Source: Comamonadaceae bacterium
Lineage (GTDB): Bacteria; Pseudomonadota; Gammaproteobacteria; Burkholderiales; Burkholderiaceae_C
DNA length: 64,000 nt
NCBI GenBank assembly: GCA_947447985.1
Contig: CANFLX010000004.1
Location: forward strand, 1-64,000
Direction: 5' to 3'
The notes under the pieces: generated by a model
The model's database searches: none
Told to the model about the DNA's origin: nothing
What the model saw: only the letters and a program-made list of their open reading frames with translations
Shown: in pieces, positions 44,801-47,400 of the stretch
Layout of the letters: every line of letters begins with the position of its first letter
Numbering within the stretch: the first letter of the stretch is position 1
Translations under genes and position numbers: made by a program

Positions 44801-45592
44801 GTGGAAGGCGATAGCGGCACGACGGAGATGCGTTTCTACATCGACGATTTGGGGCACTCAGACACCAGCCCTGCGATGACGGACATCACGGTGAACTACG
44901 AAATCACTGGCAGCACCGACCAAAACGACTTTGCTTCGCCCACAACGGCAAGCGGTGTTCACCTTCAGTACGACGCCGACCATGGCTACTATGTGGCTTT
45001 GCAGGTCAATGGCGATACCGACATCGAAAGCGACGAGGTCTTCAACTTCCGACTGACCGGTGCCAACGGACTGACCAGTGGTGGCGTAGAGATCAGCAGC
45101 GGCCGGGACAAGGCCGCTGCGGCTATCGTGGCTGACGACACAGGCTTGCAGGTCATCAGCACCACGACCGAGCAGTTGGAAGACAGGGCCCGGTTCAGCT
45201 TTGATGTGTTGCGCGGCGGTGCGATCAGCGAGGCCATGGACGTAACCTGGAGAATCGGCAATATCGACGTCAATGGCGACGCCTTGGCAGGTGTCAGTGC
45301 CAATGACTTCATCGATCCCGCCACCGGCCAACCGGCCACCGCAGGCTTGACCGGAACGGTGCACTTCGATGCCGGCCAAACCAGTGGGCGCTTTGTGGTG
45401 GAAACCACCCATGATTTCACCCCGGAGTTGGACGAGCACTTCAGCGTGGGGGTTGCCTCCGATGCGCCAAGCTACCACGGTGGCGAGACCTATGTGGATT
45501 GCGTGATCCTGAACGACGACACCCCAGCCGTCGTGGATCCATCGCATTACGTGAATCCAGACCCTGTGCTTGATGTGATTCACCACGCATAA
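20849..45592 (+). CDS. Giant Calx-beta-repeat surface/secreted protein (8247 residues), putative type I secreted adhesin
   Basis: One uninterrupted frame of 24.7 kb. Residues 1-80 form a helical N-terminal region with no Sec signal, perhaps a retention or folding element. Residues 85-340 are a low-complexity Ala/Thr/Ser/Pro linker. From residue 343 to the end I count about 38 Calx-beta-like units. Each has an EG near the start, TFTVTRSG, VDW or VHW, ADF, LPSG, a FAxGE motif, DNxxExDE and a closing NDD. Interleaved are a triple module (about 921-1344), a small module (about 3307-3520, recurring near 6614-6725) and seven EF-hand-like modules (about 4170-5530). I noticed one cysteine only, at residue 8218. 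No RTX nonapeptides are present. Flanking TolC, ABC and HlyD genes and the lack of a Sec signal argue for type I export by a C-terminal signal. Calx-beta domains usually bind Ca2+ and serve adhesion; adhesion is inference. Confidence 0.9.
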   Translation: MNKKTSPNSTERFVVEAQPESALGVASSSDQLLEQLIAYLSARGSDQDNDLVVILEAAGWAGLTAVQIQYLLQQFKEAAEAPQTQYVQAAATPQTTSDAAPADSTTARAAGDAAATPAAAEQAARTPAPSTDGTFAQQILEQLGQGAIPQVTNPSTTVGKTAAPAGSAADFSPMGDAVLKALNSGAVPVVSERTDTQSNAGAPAGVSQPTTPPLQVPITAPAGSLAPSVSLTGNATGPTQVSSNGTSTSGNSVSRMPATSALAGGSEATNASLLTPYVEQKVSTTGALVSTPVVQGSTESGNTRTTTSYVQPAAAEVLGGTVTITQAAKSAAPAAPAAVAPPNPFGNVTLSFAGTDESEPLQSGSTDLNLPRQIHEGTSPSGATPVNLLVARINPLMPDDIPFVIKGLNGLADVIDVRGPGVISLTVDSDGTIHGKVHLDGGQFSQVLTINIRQDATVETLETMNVSLQEGLFGKLLSGNHALDLNVLNDDLATVSVHANASPYDGPNANDTLPQVVEGTGEGAYTLVSFTVTRTVPTNHGHETSGGVPLLADRMDWNLLVSGAGNISAADVHADDLSGHIDFAEGEMSRVVTIRVLQDALREDSAENLTLQLSAAHSTYSQLGTDSATTRIADDDGLVSIALATGQAASEREGSDNGQAVHALTFTVTRSNSLMADTFDYDITGINQDDLASGSITGNSVSFAAGETSKNVTVLINQDFNVESDEAVTLTLHDGSYAQADSSADQASVTVLNDDKVLVTIAPDLDQVVEGTEVDGFVNVIFTVSRVRPDFHDPLIPLPADQIGWTVDLSGDLSSADIDLSSGTVSFAEGQTEATITIRVRKDSVREDLNEHLTVALDVSSSSIAVLGDGSQATTEVIDDDGLWRVTLADGQDPSVDEGTEVDQQSLTQLPVTGQSQSSVSFLTNAGTVVSTAHHLSDFDPYLSQFSFGGGYVSNDNALASVRQVVQVSATKMTFWAVIEESPYAKAIKVQVQEVNGGLEFKPVVQKYFTAANIGAVADLEIGGTSQPLATSVDAAGYGLHDIELAFRTAAPSMDSFTVADSSHYLPTGLGKFLATSHTLAEFQPGASTFSLGGTYIPYNAANPTPTVREVDWLSPTSMNFWVVMSDPQYTKAVKVHAEQVSGGIQFTALSAQYTNNAGSPYQTLTDFGVGFNNMGVSTASNLGGYGISSFTAKFAQSLDSIPTESIWLGDDNNYLPSAGTTVSTSYTLDAFNAGASALQMGGGDVADDNATARITEVVRVDADHLTFWAAIEEDGAVKAVKVEATQHNGSIVFNTVEAKNFALTTIDQISSFEDGGTTESIAARDSAAGYGLHHFEAAFGELAYASQAVNFLVTRTNGTQADTVAYTINGLQTSDLADPNSGELSGVLEFAPGEFEKTVTVMVRKDATIEHDEPATISLDDSDSLYSHTDPEAATATVIVRNDDFLQTEIAADQPTVWEGNPDGQDGSTTVTFTVTRSSSSGNPADLIADDVPWAVDTTVDGGVSANDIDPAFLQGLVHFDAGQTTATITVRVVRDTLVESDEVLTVRLSASDTSTPSPDADSAGTVVLDDDPTISFAAPPQTVIEGNTMHFTVSRVSGFGTSFDVGYRIVPVSANMTSVSESDLTTTGTLHFGADDTSATIDLSTINDQLVNGDQKFVVVLNNDTAGIHIDGATAEGTILSDDSEVGIETLEVLSAVPGLVTYQVVLYRSANTAGELTVNIGLNPVGENPADVGLFEFSSGLSSAPGDLPQVTFADGVDSVVVTFTAPAGMISRGVNTFEVRLTEVGDADTNNYILGVDAARAQIQPDGVDISVVAVNAKTLEGTSASVAQTFEIRLSQAAAADVVVHWTAAAYGDVNTDPSLVATANDFLGGALPRGDVTFAQGETVKTITLMTSPDSVVEKSEFYTVQLVSNTGPAGIAAGQAFGQIMNDDATLGFDNVQYTFDEGSTTAGGTVIATVLRDGFARSSVSASWKVVLLDSANNHAVAGDFASGQDGLGNNNGLPSGRVEMVAGVANLPVSIHLVGDNTLELGKDFQIVMFDAGPGTVLDSARTSATVTVANDDMVFSISSVTVADVTTAASTAVLDAPVVTEGQAASTSSFQVTVHRDGDTRQAATVLWNVAGSGDSPATVGTLSAATTDIVKPSSTLLYFGAGVSDATFTITVKGDDVLESVEQLTASLVSAGNAATGVIDTAHNSAVVRVGNDDSVISFAADSVNTSQAATVAGKENTPGAFTYTVTRSGDLSRADVVYWVLDFTGKTANADDFGPENLSGTVQFAPGSATATFTVVPANDNIQESDESFGINLVAPDSGSGMKLGALVSTSGTLLNDDVSVTVSATTAPASEGDSGTGTYTFTLHRTGDLSQATVADWSVAGASLKDGNGVVRAAALPNGQFSGSTSGQVVWAANEVDKTITVQVSGDQRVEGDQAFKLNLTANSATAAHNDVQADGFYGVVHDDDATIAITAGTAAVVEGKAGTSQALTFTITRTGDMSSLVEADVVLANSNTANHVVVGSQSVQAAGVSYTTVAGASAGAGDTPQHGAVIAHVVFNPNGNTITITSAGGQTQTLPVFANDQSATLSVTLNGDDVFESGESLVLGLSNATAVASNVGALAHVVVDSAAATASTAITNDDVIYNVTASRASLFEGMYSNVVDQAVIAQDTVTNPTYSFTVSRSGSTTGSTTVDWRLVGNGEVQVNADDFLSSASSQYNLQVPNDGMPSGKLTFAPGETSKVVTVQFNSDSVIEGDEGFRLALTSPQGNAEVHDSASAVLVSDDYGVNVLARQTTVVEGDQGDAQRFLTYDFARAGNTGAAYDVYWKIDLTANGGITAADLDLANLPAGASYDAGTGLLTGVMHFDAGVTGRALKLPVVSDSIMELDTKQGLLSVYSDAGLSTAIRNSDNTSDLSASISLADDDSLVQVTAVSAVKAEGNTGFMEYTFSVSRTTLTGNDALQLGQTSTVHWHVDGTQAGITASDFVSGQDALETNDGIPSGTVTFEAGDNVSKTITIRVATDSLKENNEVLRVVLSDANNGTDIVSGNSTADGQITNDDALVTVTAGLNDGTAKDLDKPEGDAALQGGVQYTPYTFVLHRTGNLSQVSQVDWAVSAESSGLNAADFYQPLNTYTITGSSVASQLPRGTATFNSGVADIEVTVYVTADSGAYGSGLVPGSNWLHYLPYGNNQNNSPSSTLEVDESFSISLAPHTANAGTQTDSTQTAAVIRNDDVNIQVTGLVTNRAEGNQATQYTEDVLQTVTLQRQGDPTQEVAVQWFMTTTKVGAGVTPETSANQIAQILVNHHTIGAVQTTVGSANTHEVQVFTPTLVAHDVNTLTVGSVVLTSTATLDASPTIAELISHLTTGANAPIYANAAFTLSDGGQGQLVLTWKNTGAVSDAIGLSVSDYASAMDMASTTHEGTANVLDNAGNITAAGDVEVQTLAPSEVLGSSMHTLKAGATVLTTSAYLGNSTPPTLDQLVTAFQGAASYAGAPFTISANSAHDAIVITWKASGAVTEQAMLTSLPMSGVMSWAAGNSDALSITVRPFSDNVVEADTTVPLYIKPVDDATSQYIDQIGFSATSNAVYAVPFTTADWTTEIAQQLPVASFVIRRDESAIWVSNQLVGAYSETSSLPVGVTSTYTGGDYWWGGVWDISYNGQPSSAASNEGSTGTANAGSDYTAASAALTFTDSTRVQNVTVQITNDSTHESTESLSLFMNQAHNASVVVDRGVVTINDDDKLPGDQVYALKVQGNTGIEGIDASGNASPNATVDFTVDFGKALTQDTQFDIELQSGTAQMANNTNSGDFGQYFNYSTDGGQTWKTNAPVFNFTYTSANSVQSVDDQLVASYNFSNSSGSGFDQWLEFSDLKAGSGAMVGGKTVDLPYDWNYVQDGNGRTTFTVWIPVRVDAIIDTNALTMGFAGMTGSISGQFMGVADLGSSSQINTDALAYLQSHGAGSTAQEVQSHFHSFDPTNGAADVKFLQFDLSYNSNTVPDLTWYVNGLDPIYVVAPQSTSTTADVAWSHLQVVQDITVHAGDTTGVADVALGAQAHFDTASSNGVTATAVAEDRSLAPTFSVADDTGVDLQTGLRTITVTVTRGDGDPSHDSALPQDVVHYDFSVPGLTADKLTSLSAALHGGVAFDAGSNTTTLTFEFAAMEVPLPYSPRPAVVNHDPIHVVVDAAEPYSHNGGGSTPLAYVDTNGDGIRQASENTVAFDYVEGGYPGGGLNRDLVDLAHNQVIIHFNGVPDMPLNLEGFGADDKIEIDRGGLIASGWKGGNVRNGGKATNDDTVSSHLTSARSTLSLSGHTGNGQSYSLKVKGERTRDVSSEGVDENNHLKLSGQKFNSYGQTSEGSRYDNFASTSKMLGDFGHNGIVNANHFMSNQVSFVPGHISVVVQADGAWLDTNNDGEHQSWENQLAFSADQGHYSYNNDRVAVDKIDVQHHAVTIHLNETLDQYYGHNTVLDLSGFGADDKIEINIQSLSANQGWAFGSAGVSHAAATGYSGHQWSTKEMDLVGYHSGHYSVEGVRANMNGSGAFQSHNLVLRAYGYTQSWGGPVTHDIRFATLGELTHEGSAPDRQSHLLDGKGGLANQISFVTPNNAEHNPNVYVVVERDGAWIDNNADGIHQAYETQQAFDFTHLNDRGAAMGLVNVGSNSVTVRFNDIPTVALDLSGFDWNDRIEINKGSLIQNGWVWGVQDDSSVGKHYESSSSAHTQVHHHGQNWSANIKGTKSSEGRNSLVFSGLHKLAGSGSGHFTAIVPTGGVLADFGSSLESSPIQGDGGFMSKVSLVQGAVHVVVDRTGAWIDTNADGVHQTTENLLAFDAAEGVGHDSTIGYYNGRVAADLIDVAHNAVVIRVNDMPVDGNGNEYALDLSGFGADDKIEVDVGAMFAGGHWYGQSSKSLVRTGSDNGSRNNNSTSITLNGYAQSDSRFRFTGTRSGGHSHQRWDTNLFLIKTYTSDGVNRHFFATLGQATSEQSNPAHQSWLIDGRGGMSDRISFINTAVHVGVDANGAWIDTNADGLRTIGEADAVFGTLNVDGANVDLAHQSVVIHFNDVPDSAIDISGFDRNDRIEIDRASFATHGWGGAPSGPLMQQGHAANSDYQSTKGFFYSFFPAPSMMLAAHRTSDARNVNQLSIFGVGSAGSHGGVLATFGSYGNDTSNDMIDGAGGFLSKVDFVNKPTIHVVVDSQHAWVDSNNDGVYNNNEMLAFDPVEGNYPGDGVATDLVDLAHHKVVVTFKGLPTQTLDFSGFGLDDKIEIDRAAIAQTPGWSGANFHATSAKDHTRSSGYGAHRELRNSNSTFYIWVHQESSHSYMNLSVSASSSETSMRVADFGTGRVNSVIDIHGKLFNNITFVDGAAAEGGVQPINVVVDASGAWLDANNDGVHQESETTTAFDMEYGGVDLVGLKDHTVTIRFNDVPTTALDLSGFGADDRIEINRFALVQAGWANGLVGTQVTTPPPMMGSLKGFGSGAFFVAGYPVTHSATVTNIRLDLMSGVEGLSHQAALGQFGANNDLTHQMGGLIGRVSFVSPTLVAGDVSFGMDQSGSLSSGGRTDPGNTITAGAGSTGILVQTPITNDKIDETTETVGLTVTAHDGDSFVIPNNAGTASIVDNDSPVVTAAWSTGHDVQTGRYYLFQALDINQRNQVWDYIGNRYIAAPATPLAVNGNTDPSDGYLDQVKDSNGNSVTTRSVATDAGAGQSFTTTLTFKGSWEFALVDTVLGQHRSAAGYRPLTVDHVDSDGFSVAYVTVPLGTEQVLLRSGISADDATAGVSSLTADRLPMSVQITHVDPVLVVRDVAVSESDGTATAQVIAVGGDLGNTPDSSASVHVASVDGTWVERTFVFSREFATAGVQTANWSVSALSHAGSAIAGEPYRGQFVDPTGSNYVYGYFSHETTTTVTPGDFAILGDQSANGSADPLFAGMPSGTVTFADGQKEVAITVRVRADNVGAPIKDFAVVLTAANDGAQLLANPEALLTYAAYGYAGYAKIQNDDQVFKLLGEVYNEGSDSRVDGEGGRSASGTPTDVNGNALVAPAGTTLHQFTIHRDGDSRAAASVDWVLQVRSTADLAHQAETADFASSGTSSTYGVSWQNGTALDYTGASVYSTVAKTVVFAAGQSDAVVTFAIANDTVPEDAEQFTVQLVNAQALPGNDATPGISALEGHAQFLIGDNDANTVSVHMSMTQFNGGALVTSAEEGTNLGATPHQVVLTFTRANGEGLGATQAAFQLQADHVLNNLSNYLSLAADSTGHAALVNSDLRYDTTDASVYWNGVVDFAAGSTTTTVKFDVNSDNLVEYNLPISVRLVDDEHLPFTDGYNPIAWGWGVSGGVSLLDHVGIGDATQLPNWGTTHADPLASTDSLTVQNDDVRLWLGGFRDTRGTGRGSENWKSNYHYRDVLTVSGREGDSDYATTPSGDNPTYADGGKNFGGLPASNNGYNNGVVLDFVRAGSLVHDVTLTWEVVLNGTASEDDFNSAVFNGAARSVDSDGFVHLVGSTAITLTGDQSTTFSGATHYSIGLDNLFSPDRTMENNETFALNFTSSNNTVKFTYDWIGEADGGQTDRNGTSSMQVHGQIVNDDVQYTIAAATPGVVSGTVTDGVKEADVGSSNFLTYSIAAQVDLQNFEFNQAPFTLSSTTANGNGSNLFINWKATGDISDAATLTLNGASPQTWTSTVSTVNSVLQNGSASAHEQQQFTGVTLTPGASYTLTYGGHSWTAQIPLLNGGYDWTGSNAINAGYLASAFTSNQGFAAASDVMWRVVPVGDATYATLANDFASGQDINGDNNGLPSGVVSFSGGNALRNIQVYTQGDNSVEQGNHFRVELYSASTGYVVDGGTSVASGTFINDDVGVKISDVQVREGDTGDVTAVTFTITRYGDIAHDASVNWAKYNGALSSADFLVDADHPISGTVNFTADTDPSHMVDGYGEQTQTVTLYVKGNNTPEADRNFTVRLSGLVGVNDLTGSDLLGVGTVKNDDTVFSVVSTAANAYAEDIGHTFSYRITRSNSTVQDQTVHWSLVGAGGRSVVDATDFGGALPSGSVVFQEGEMYKDITVDASNFDATAEADERFAIRVDTSEFSSANGTASATWDNVDALGTVVNDDAAIFISDSQPIVQAEGTGADTFYRFEIVRSGGVSGSKTVHWSIVSDLGDNVDLASGGDFAVGQALSGDWTSSADGSQLIALKLNSNTTAQADRNFHIEITGSNNIVAGADHVLGTIADDDFELRFNSATTSTPEGDGVKTVSLAMTAYGLNGVKTLAIGTPVSWQLLDMDGHALVSEHLPVTSGVFQIPAGTSSYNLPITIMGDQTVQADESFQVRLTYNGSAVATSTVTLTNDDEVFAVTPTGSATNLDVVEGTDTNGVLHFTVTRTGNLSGTSSVDWALQAPSASAHAVNAADLVGNALPSGSLVFADGQDHIDVTVDVQADGNWENDEAFEIRLSNNGDGSSISSTLGTVAGLILNDDQGFIVSADAATALEGDSGTTLVTFTVTRSGGTAASTVDWSVSDLHGQLDFSSETGSTLFFDQGVMTQTITLRVQGDVTSEALSSELTVTLSNPSSGSVVVDTATTTVQDDDSVLTLVAMDPESTTEGTTTSVVDTAGYREVTFEVLRTGSLLRASTVDWSLSGSGNHPANVDANTAHPDILSPMTGQVTFAAGDDTPQFIRVLVAADAIGEYDTGFTLTLNNATTGTTLASQAYQANAGAASDTASLAHTIQNDDPALFVSTAATVVEGNDLADTAFTFTVVRSGNTTGESRVNWAIESTSDSATVDALDFGGFFPSGMVIFADGESSKTITVLTGGDNVFESDESFQVVLSSPVNATVVEGTATSTLVNDDVGVSIAARSSDALEGNLGSLPTWVGFDLNAHGSVSAKTATVYWHVEGSGSNPLQVSDFVSGYDKLGVFGGYPSGSAVINISNGEGTKTIFVPVAGDNNFGPDEAFKVVIDKIVAADSSHHELGASVDGPDAAVVTVINDDTLIGLRAEAHQLVEGDSGTTEMRFYIDDLGHSDTSPAMTDITVNYEITGSTDQNDFASPTTASGVHLQYDADHGYYVALQVNGDTDIESDEVFNFRLTGANGLTSGGVEISSGRDKAAAAIVADDTGLQVISTTTEQLEDRARFSFDVLRGGAISEAMDVTWRIGNIDVNGDALAGVSANDFIDPATGQPATAGLTGTVHFDAGQTSGRFVVETTHDFTPELDEHFSVGVASDAPSYHGGETYVDCVILNDDTPAVVDPSHYVNPDPVLDVIHHA
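23609..24880 (+). repeat. Three tandem ~145-residue modules inserted in a Calx-beta domain
   Basis: Three copies of a module inside the giant protein (residues about 921-1344). Each contains, in order, an STAHHL/ATSHTL/STSYTL start, an FGGGYV-like strand, a TFWAVIEE-like strand, KAIKVQVQEVNGG, and a GYGLHDIELAF-like end. The preceding Calx-beta unit begins normally (DEGTEVD near 23540) but only resumes with FLVTRTNG after copy 3, so the modules sit within that domain. I do not recognise the family. Confidence 0.75.
30770..31410 (+). repeat. Two copies of a small ~90-residue module
   Basis: Inside the giant protein (residues about 3307-3520), two adjacent copies share a pattern of LTVGSVVLTST or LKAGATVLTTS, then FTLSDGG or FTISANS, then LTWKNTGAVSD or ITWKASGAVTE. 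Like the triple module, they split a Calx-beta unit between its first strand (QEVAVQWF) and its later ITVRPFSDNVVEAD part. Family not recognised. Confidence 0.6.
33349..37434 (+). repeat. Seven tandem ~200-residue modules with EF-hand-like calcium loops
   Basis: Seven modules in the giant protein (residues about 4170-5530) each start with an IHVVVD-like strand, then GAW, then a 12-residue loop DxNxDGxxxxxE. The first Asp of the loop is at residues 4196, 4401, 4617, 4804, 5014, 5193 and 5377, so the spacing is 179-216 residues. All seven loops keep D1, N3, D5, G6 and E12, the calcium ligand pattern of EF-hand and dockerin loops. After the loop come VDLAHHxVVIxFNDVP and LDLSGFGADDKIEI, then a variable tail rich in Gly, Ser and His ending in a DFG or TFG strand and a SFV strand. 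The copies differ too much for a recent duplication. Confidence 0.85.
40690..41020 (+). repeat. Third, rearranged copy of the small module
   Basis: The pattern PFTLSSTT, FINWKATGDISD, then LTPGASYTLTYGG recurs here, with the FTLS/WKxTG half before the LTxG half. This is the reverse of the order in the two copies at 30770-31410. It could be a circular permutation or just the remainder of two partial copies. Confidence 0.45.
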
Positions 45593-45612
45593 CCTCAAGG
45601 GAGATAGACTGC

Positions 45613-45639
45613 GTCCCTCCTGGAATCTCCAGGGGGGAC
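45613..45639 (+). terminator. Strong hairpin between the giant gene and the ABC transporter gene
   Basis: A 12-base-pair stem (GTCCCTCCTGGA / TCCAGGGGGGAC, one G-T pair) has a three-base loop, 20 bases after the giant gene's stop. The following sequence (GTTGCGTTTCT) is only modestly T-rich. It may act as a partial terminator that lowers ABC/HlyD expression relative to the giant gene, or as a 3' end that protects the long mRNA. Confidence 0.6.
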
Positions 45640-45675
45640 GTTGCGTTTCTGAGGCAAGACCGTTAAAGGGAAAAC

Positions 45676-47400
45676 ATGATTCGTCAGCTGATCAGCGATT
45701 TGCTAGGTGGCCGCCGTGGGGCCGAATTGATCGGGGCGACCGTCACCATCAATGTGCTGGCCCTCGGGTCTTCGATGTACAGCATCCAGCTACTCAACCG
45801 CTATGTGACGGTGGGCTTGGCGCCTACGCTGGTGACCCTGACGCTGGGAGTGCTGTTTGCCATTGTGCTTGAGGTGTCCTTGCGCAAGGAGCGGCAAAAA
45901 GTCTTGTCGGATTTGAACCGCGAAAATGATGCGCAGGTGAGCTCGCGTCTGTTTACCGCATTTGCCACCTCGCGCTACGAGGCGATGTCTGCGCTTCCTT
46001 TGTCGCAGCGGCGTGAGGCCTTGGGCGCGCCATCCACCTTGCAGCAGCTCGCCAGTACCAGCAACCTAGGCTCTTTGTTGGATTTGCCGTTTGCCTTGTT
46101 TTTCTTGTTTTGTGGCACCTTGTTGTATTGGCCCATGGGCATTATCGGTGTCACAGTCTGTGCTCTGACCCTTTGGATGGGCGTGCGTGGCGAGCGCGTT
46201 CAGCGCGCAGCGGCAGAAGAGCATGCCAAAGCCAACTCCCGCGCGACGCAATTGGGTCAGTTTTTGCTGACCGCGGGCGAGACCGTTCGCGGCCTGCCCA
46301 TGATGGGGCCGCTGCGCCGTCGCTGGACTGCGATCCAAAGCGAGAGCTTAGGAAGCCGCAGGGAAGGCATGTTGCTGCAGGCCAATTTGCAGCAGTCGAT
46401 TGCAACGGTCGGTCAGGTATTGACGGTGATGATCTACTGCGTAGGGGCCATTGCTGCAGTCAAAGGTGATTTGACGACCGGCTCCCTGATCGGTGCCAAC
46501 ATTCTTTTCAGCCGCGCGTTTGCGGTATGCAGCCGTGCCGCCTATTTGGCGGACCCGATTTTGCGTGCCACTCGCGCCAACGAAGCGCTCAAAGCCGTTG
46601 AAGTGAGTGAGCTTGAGCCTCTGAGCGGCGCCAGTCCGTCCGAAATGGCGGGCCACCTTGAACTGTTTGACGTGGCTTTTTCGTACCCGAAGCAGCCGGT
46701 GCCCATTTTCGAAAGCCTGAATTTAAAACTCGAACCGGGCAAGGTGATGGTCATCACCGGTCCCAATGGAGCGGGCAAATCCACGCTGGTCAAACTCATG
46801 ATGGGTTTGTTAACACCCATTCGCGGCATGGTGCGCAGCGACCGCATAGAACTGCGTCAGCTGTCGTCGGAGTGGTGGAGAAACCACGTGGGGTACGCCC
46901 CCCAGGAGCCGGTGTTCTTTGATGGCAGTTTGCGTGAAAACCTGTTGCTGGACCGAGCGGTCGACGACAGCACCATCATCGAATGGGTTCGCGACCTCGG
47001 CTTGGACCATTTTTTAGCCGCAGACCCGGCGGGTTTGGACAAGCAGATCAGCAGCCACGAGACCGGAATGGCGGTGGGCTTGCGCCGCCGCTTTGTGCTC
47101 ATTCGTGCGGTGATCGGCGATGCGAAGGTGGTTTTTCTTGACGATCCAACGGAGGGGCTGGACCAGGCCGGGCAGATGGCAGTCGCCAAGCTGTTGAACC
47201 GAATGCTCAAAGAGGGACGCACTCTGGTAGTCGCCAGCAACGAGCCCTTTATCTTGCGGGCGGCGGATCTGGTCGTCGACATGGGCAAAAAGCCCACCCC
47301 GGAGGTGAAAGTCGCGCAGCGGGCACCCGCACCGGAGACGGCCCCCATGGCTGGCACGGGTCTGGCAACGCCCAGCCAGAACGAGGAGCGTTCCGCATGA
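45676..47400 (+). CDS. Type I secretion ABC transporter with degenerate ATPase motifs
   Basis: A 574-residue transporter of PrtD-like length: six membrane segments (about 20-300), then a nucleotide-binding domain. No N-terminal C39-like domain is present. Walker A is intact (GPNGAGKST), as is the Q-loop (APQEP). The signature motif reads ETGMAVGLRRR instead of LSGGQRQR. Walker B reads VVFLDDPTEGLD, with Asp for the catalytic Glu, and the H-loop is VVASNEP, with Asn for His. ATPase activity may be weak. It lies after the giant gene and overlaps the HlyD-type gene by four bases, so it probably exports the giant protein, alone or with the intact exporter at 57248-59437. A ribosome binding site (AAAGGGA) precedes the ATG. 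Confidence 0.88.
   Translation: MIRQLISDLLGGRRGAELIGATVTINVLALGSSMYSIQLLNRYVTVGLAPTLVTLTLGVLFAIVLEVSLRKERQKVLSDLNRENDAQVSSRLFTAFATSRYEAMSALPLSQRREALGAPSTLQQLASTSNLGSLLDLPFALFFLFCGTLLYWPMGIIGVTVCALTLWMGVRGERVQRAAAEEHAKANSRATQLGQFLLTAGETVRGLPMMGPLRRRWTAIQSESLGSRREGMLLQANLQQSIATVGQVLTVMIYCVGAIAAVKGDLTTGSLIGANILFSRAFAVCSRAAYLADPILRATRANEALKAVEVSELEPLSGASPSEMAGHLELFDVAFSYPKQPVPIFESLNLKLEPGKVMVITGPNGAGKSTLVKLMMGLLTPIRGMVRSDRIELRQLSSEWWRNHVGYAPQEPVFFDGSLRENLLLDRAVDDSTIIEWVRDLGLDHFLAADPAGLDKQISSHETGMAVGLRRRFVLIRAVIGDAKVVFLDDPTEGLDQAGQMAVAKLLNRMLKEGRTLVVASNEPFILRAADLVVDMGKKPTPEVKVAQRAPAPETAPMAGTGLATPSQNEERSA

Noticed and set aside
20849-45592. Calling the giant protein an RTX toxin or RTX adhesin
   Set aside because: I found no GGxGxDxUx nonapeptide runs. 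The repeats are Calx-beta and EF-loop modules instead.
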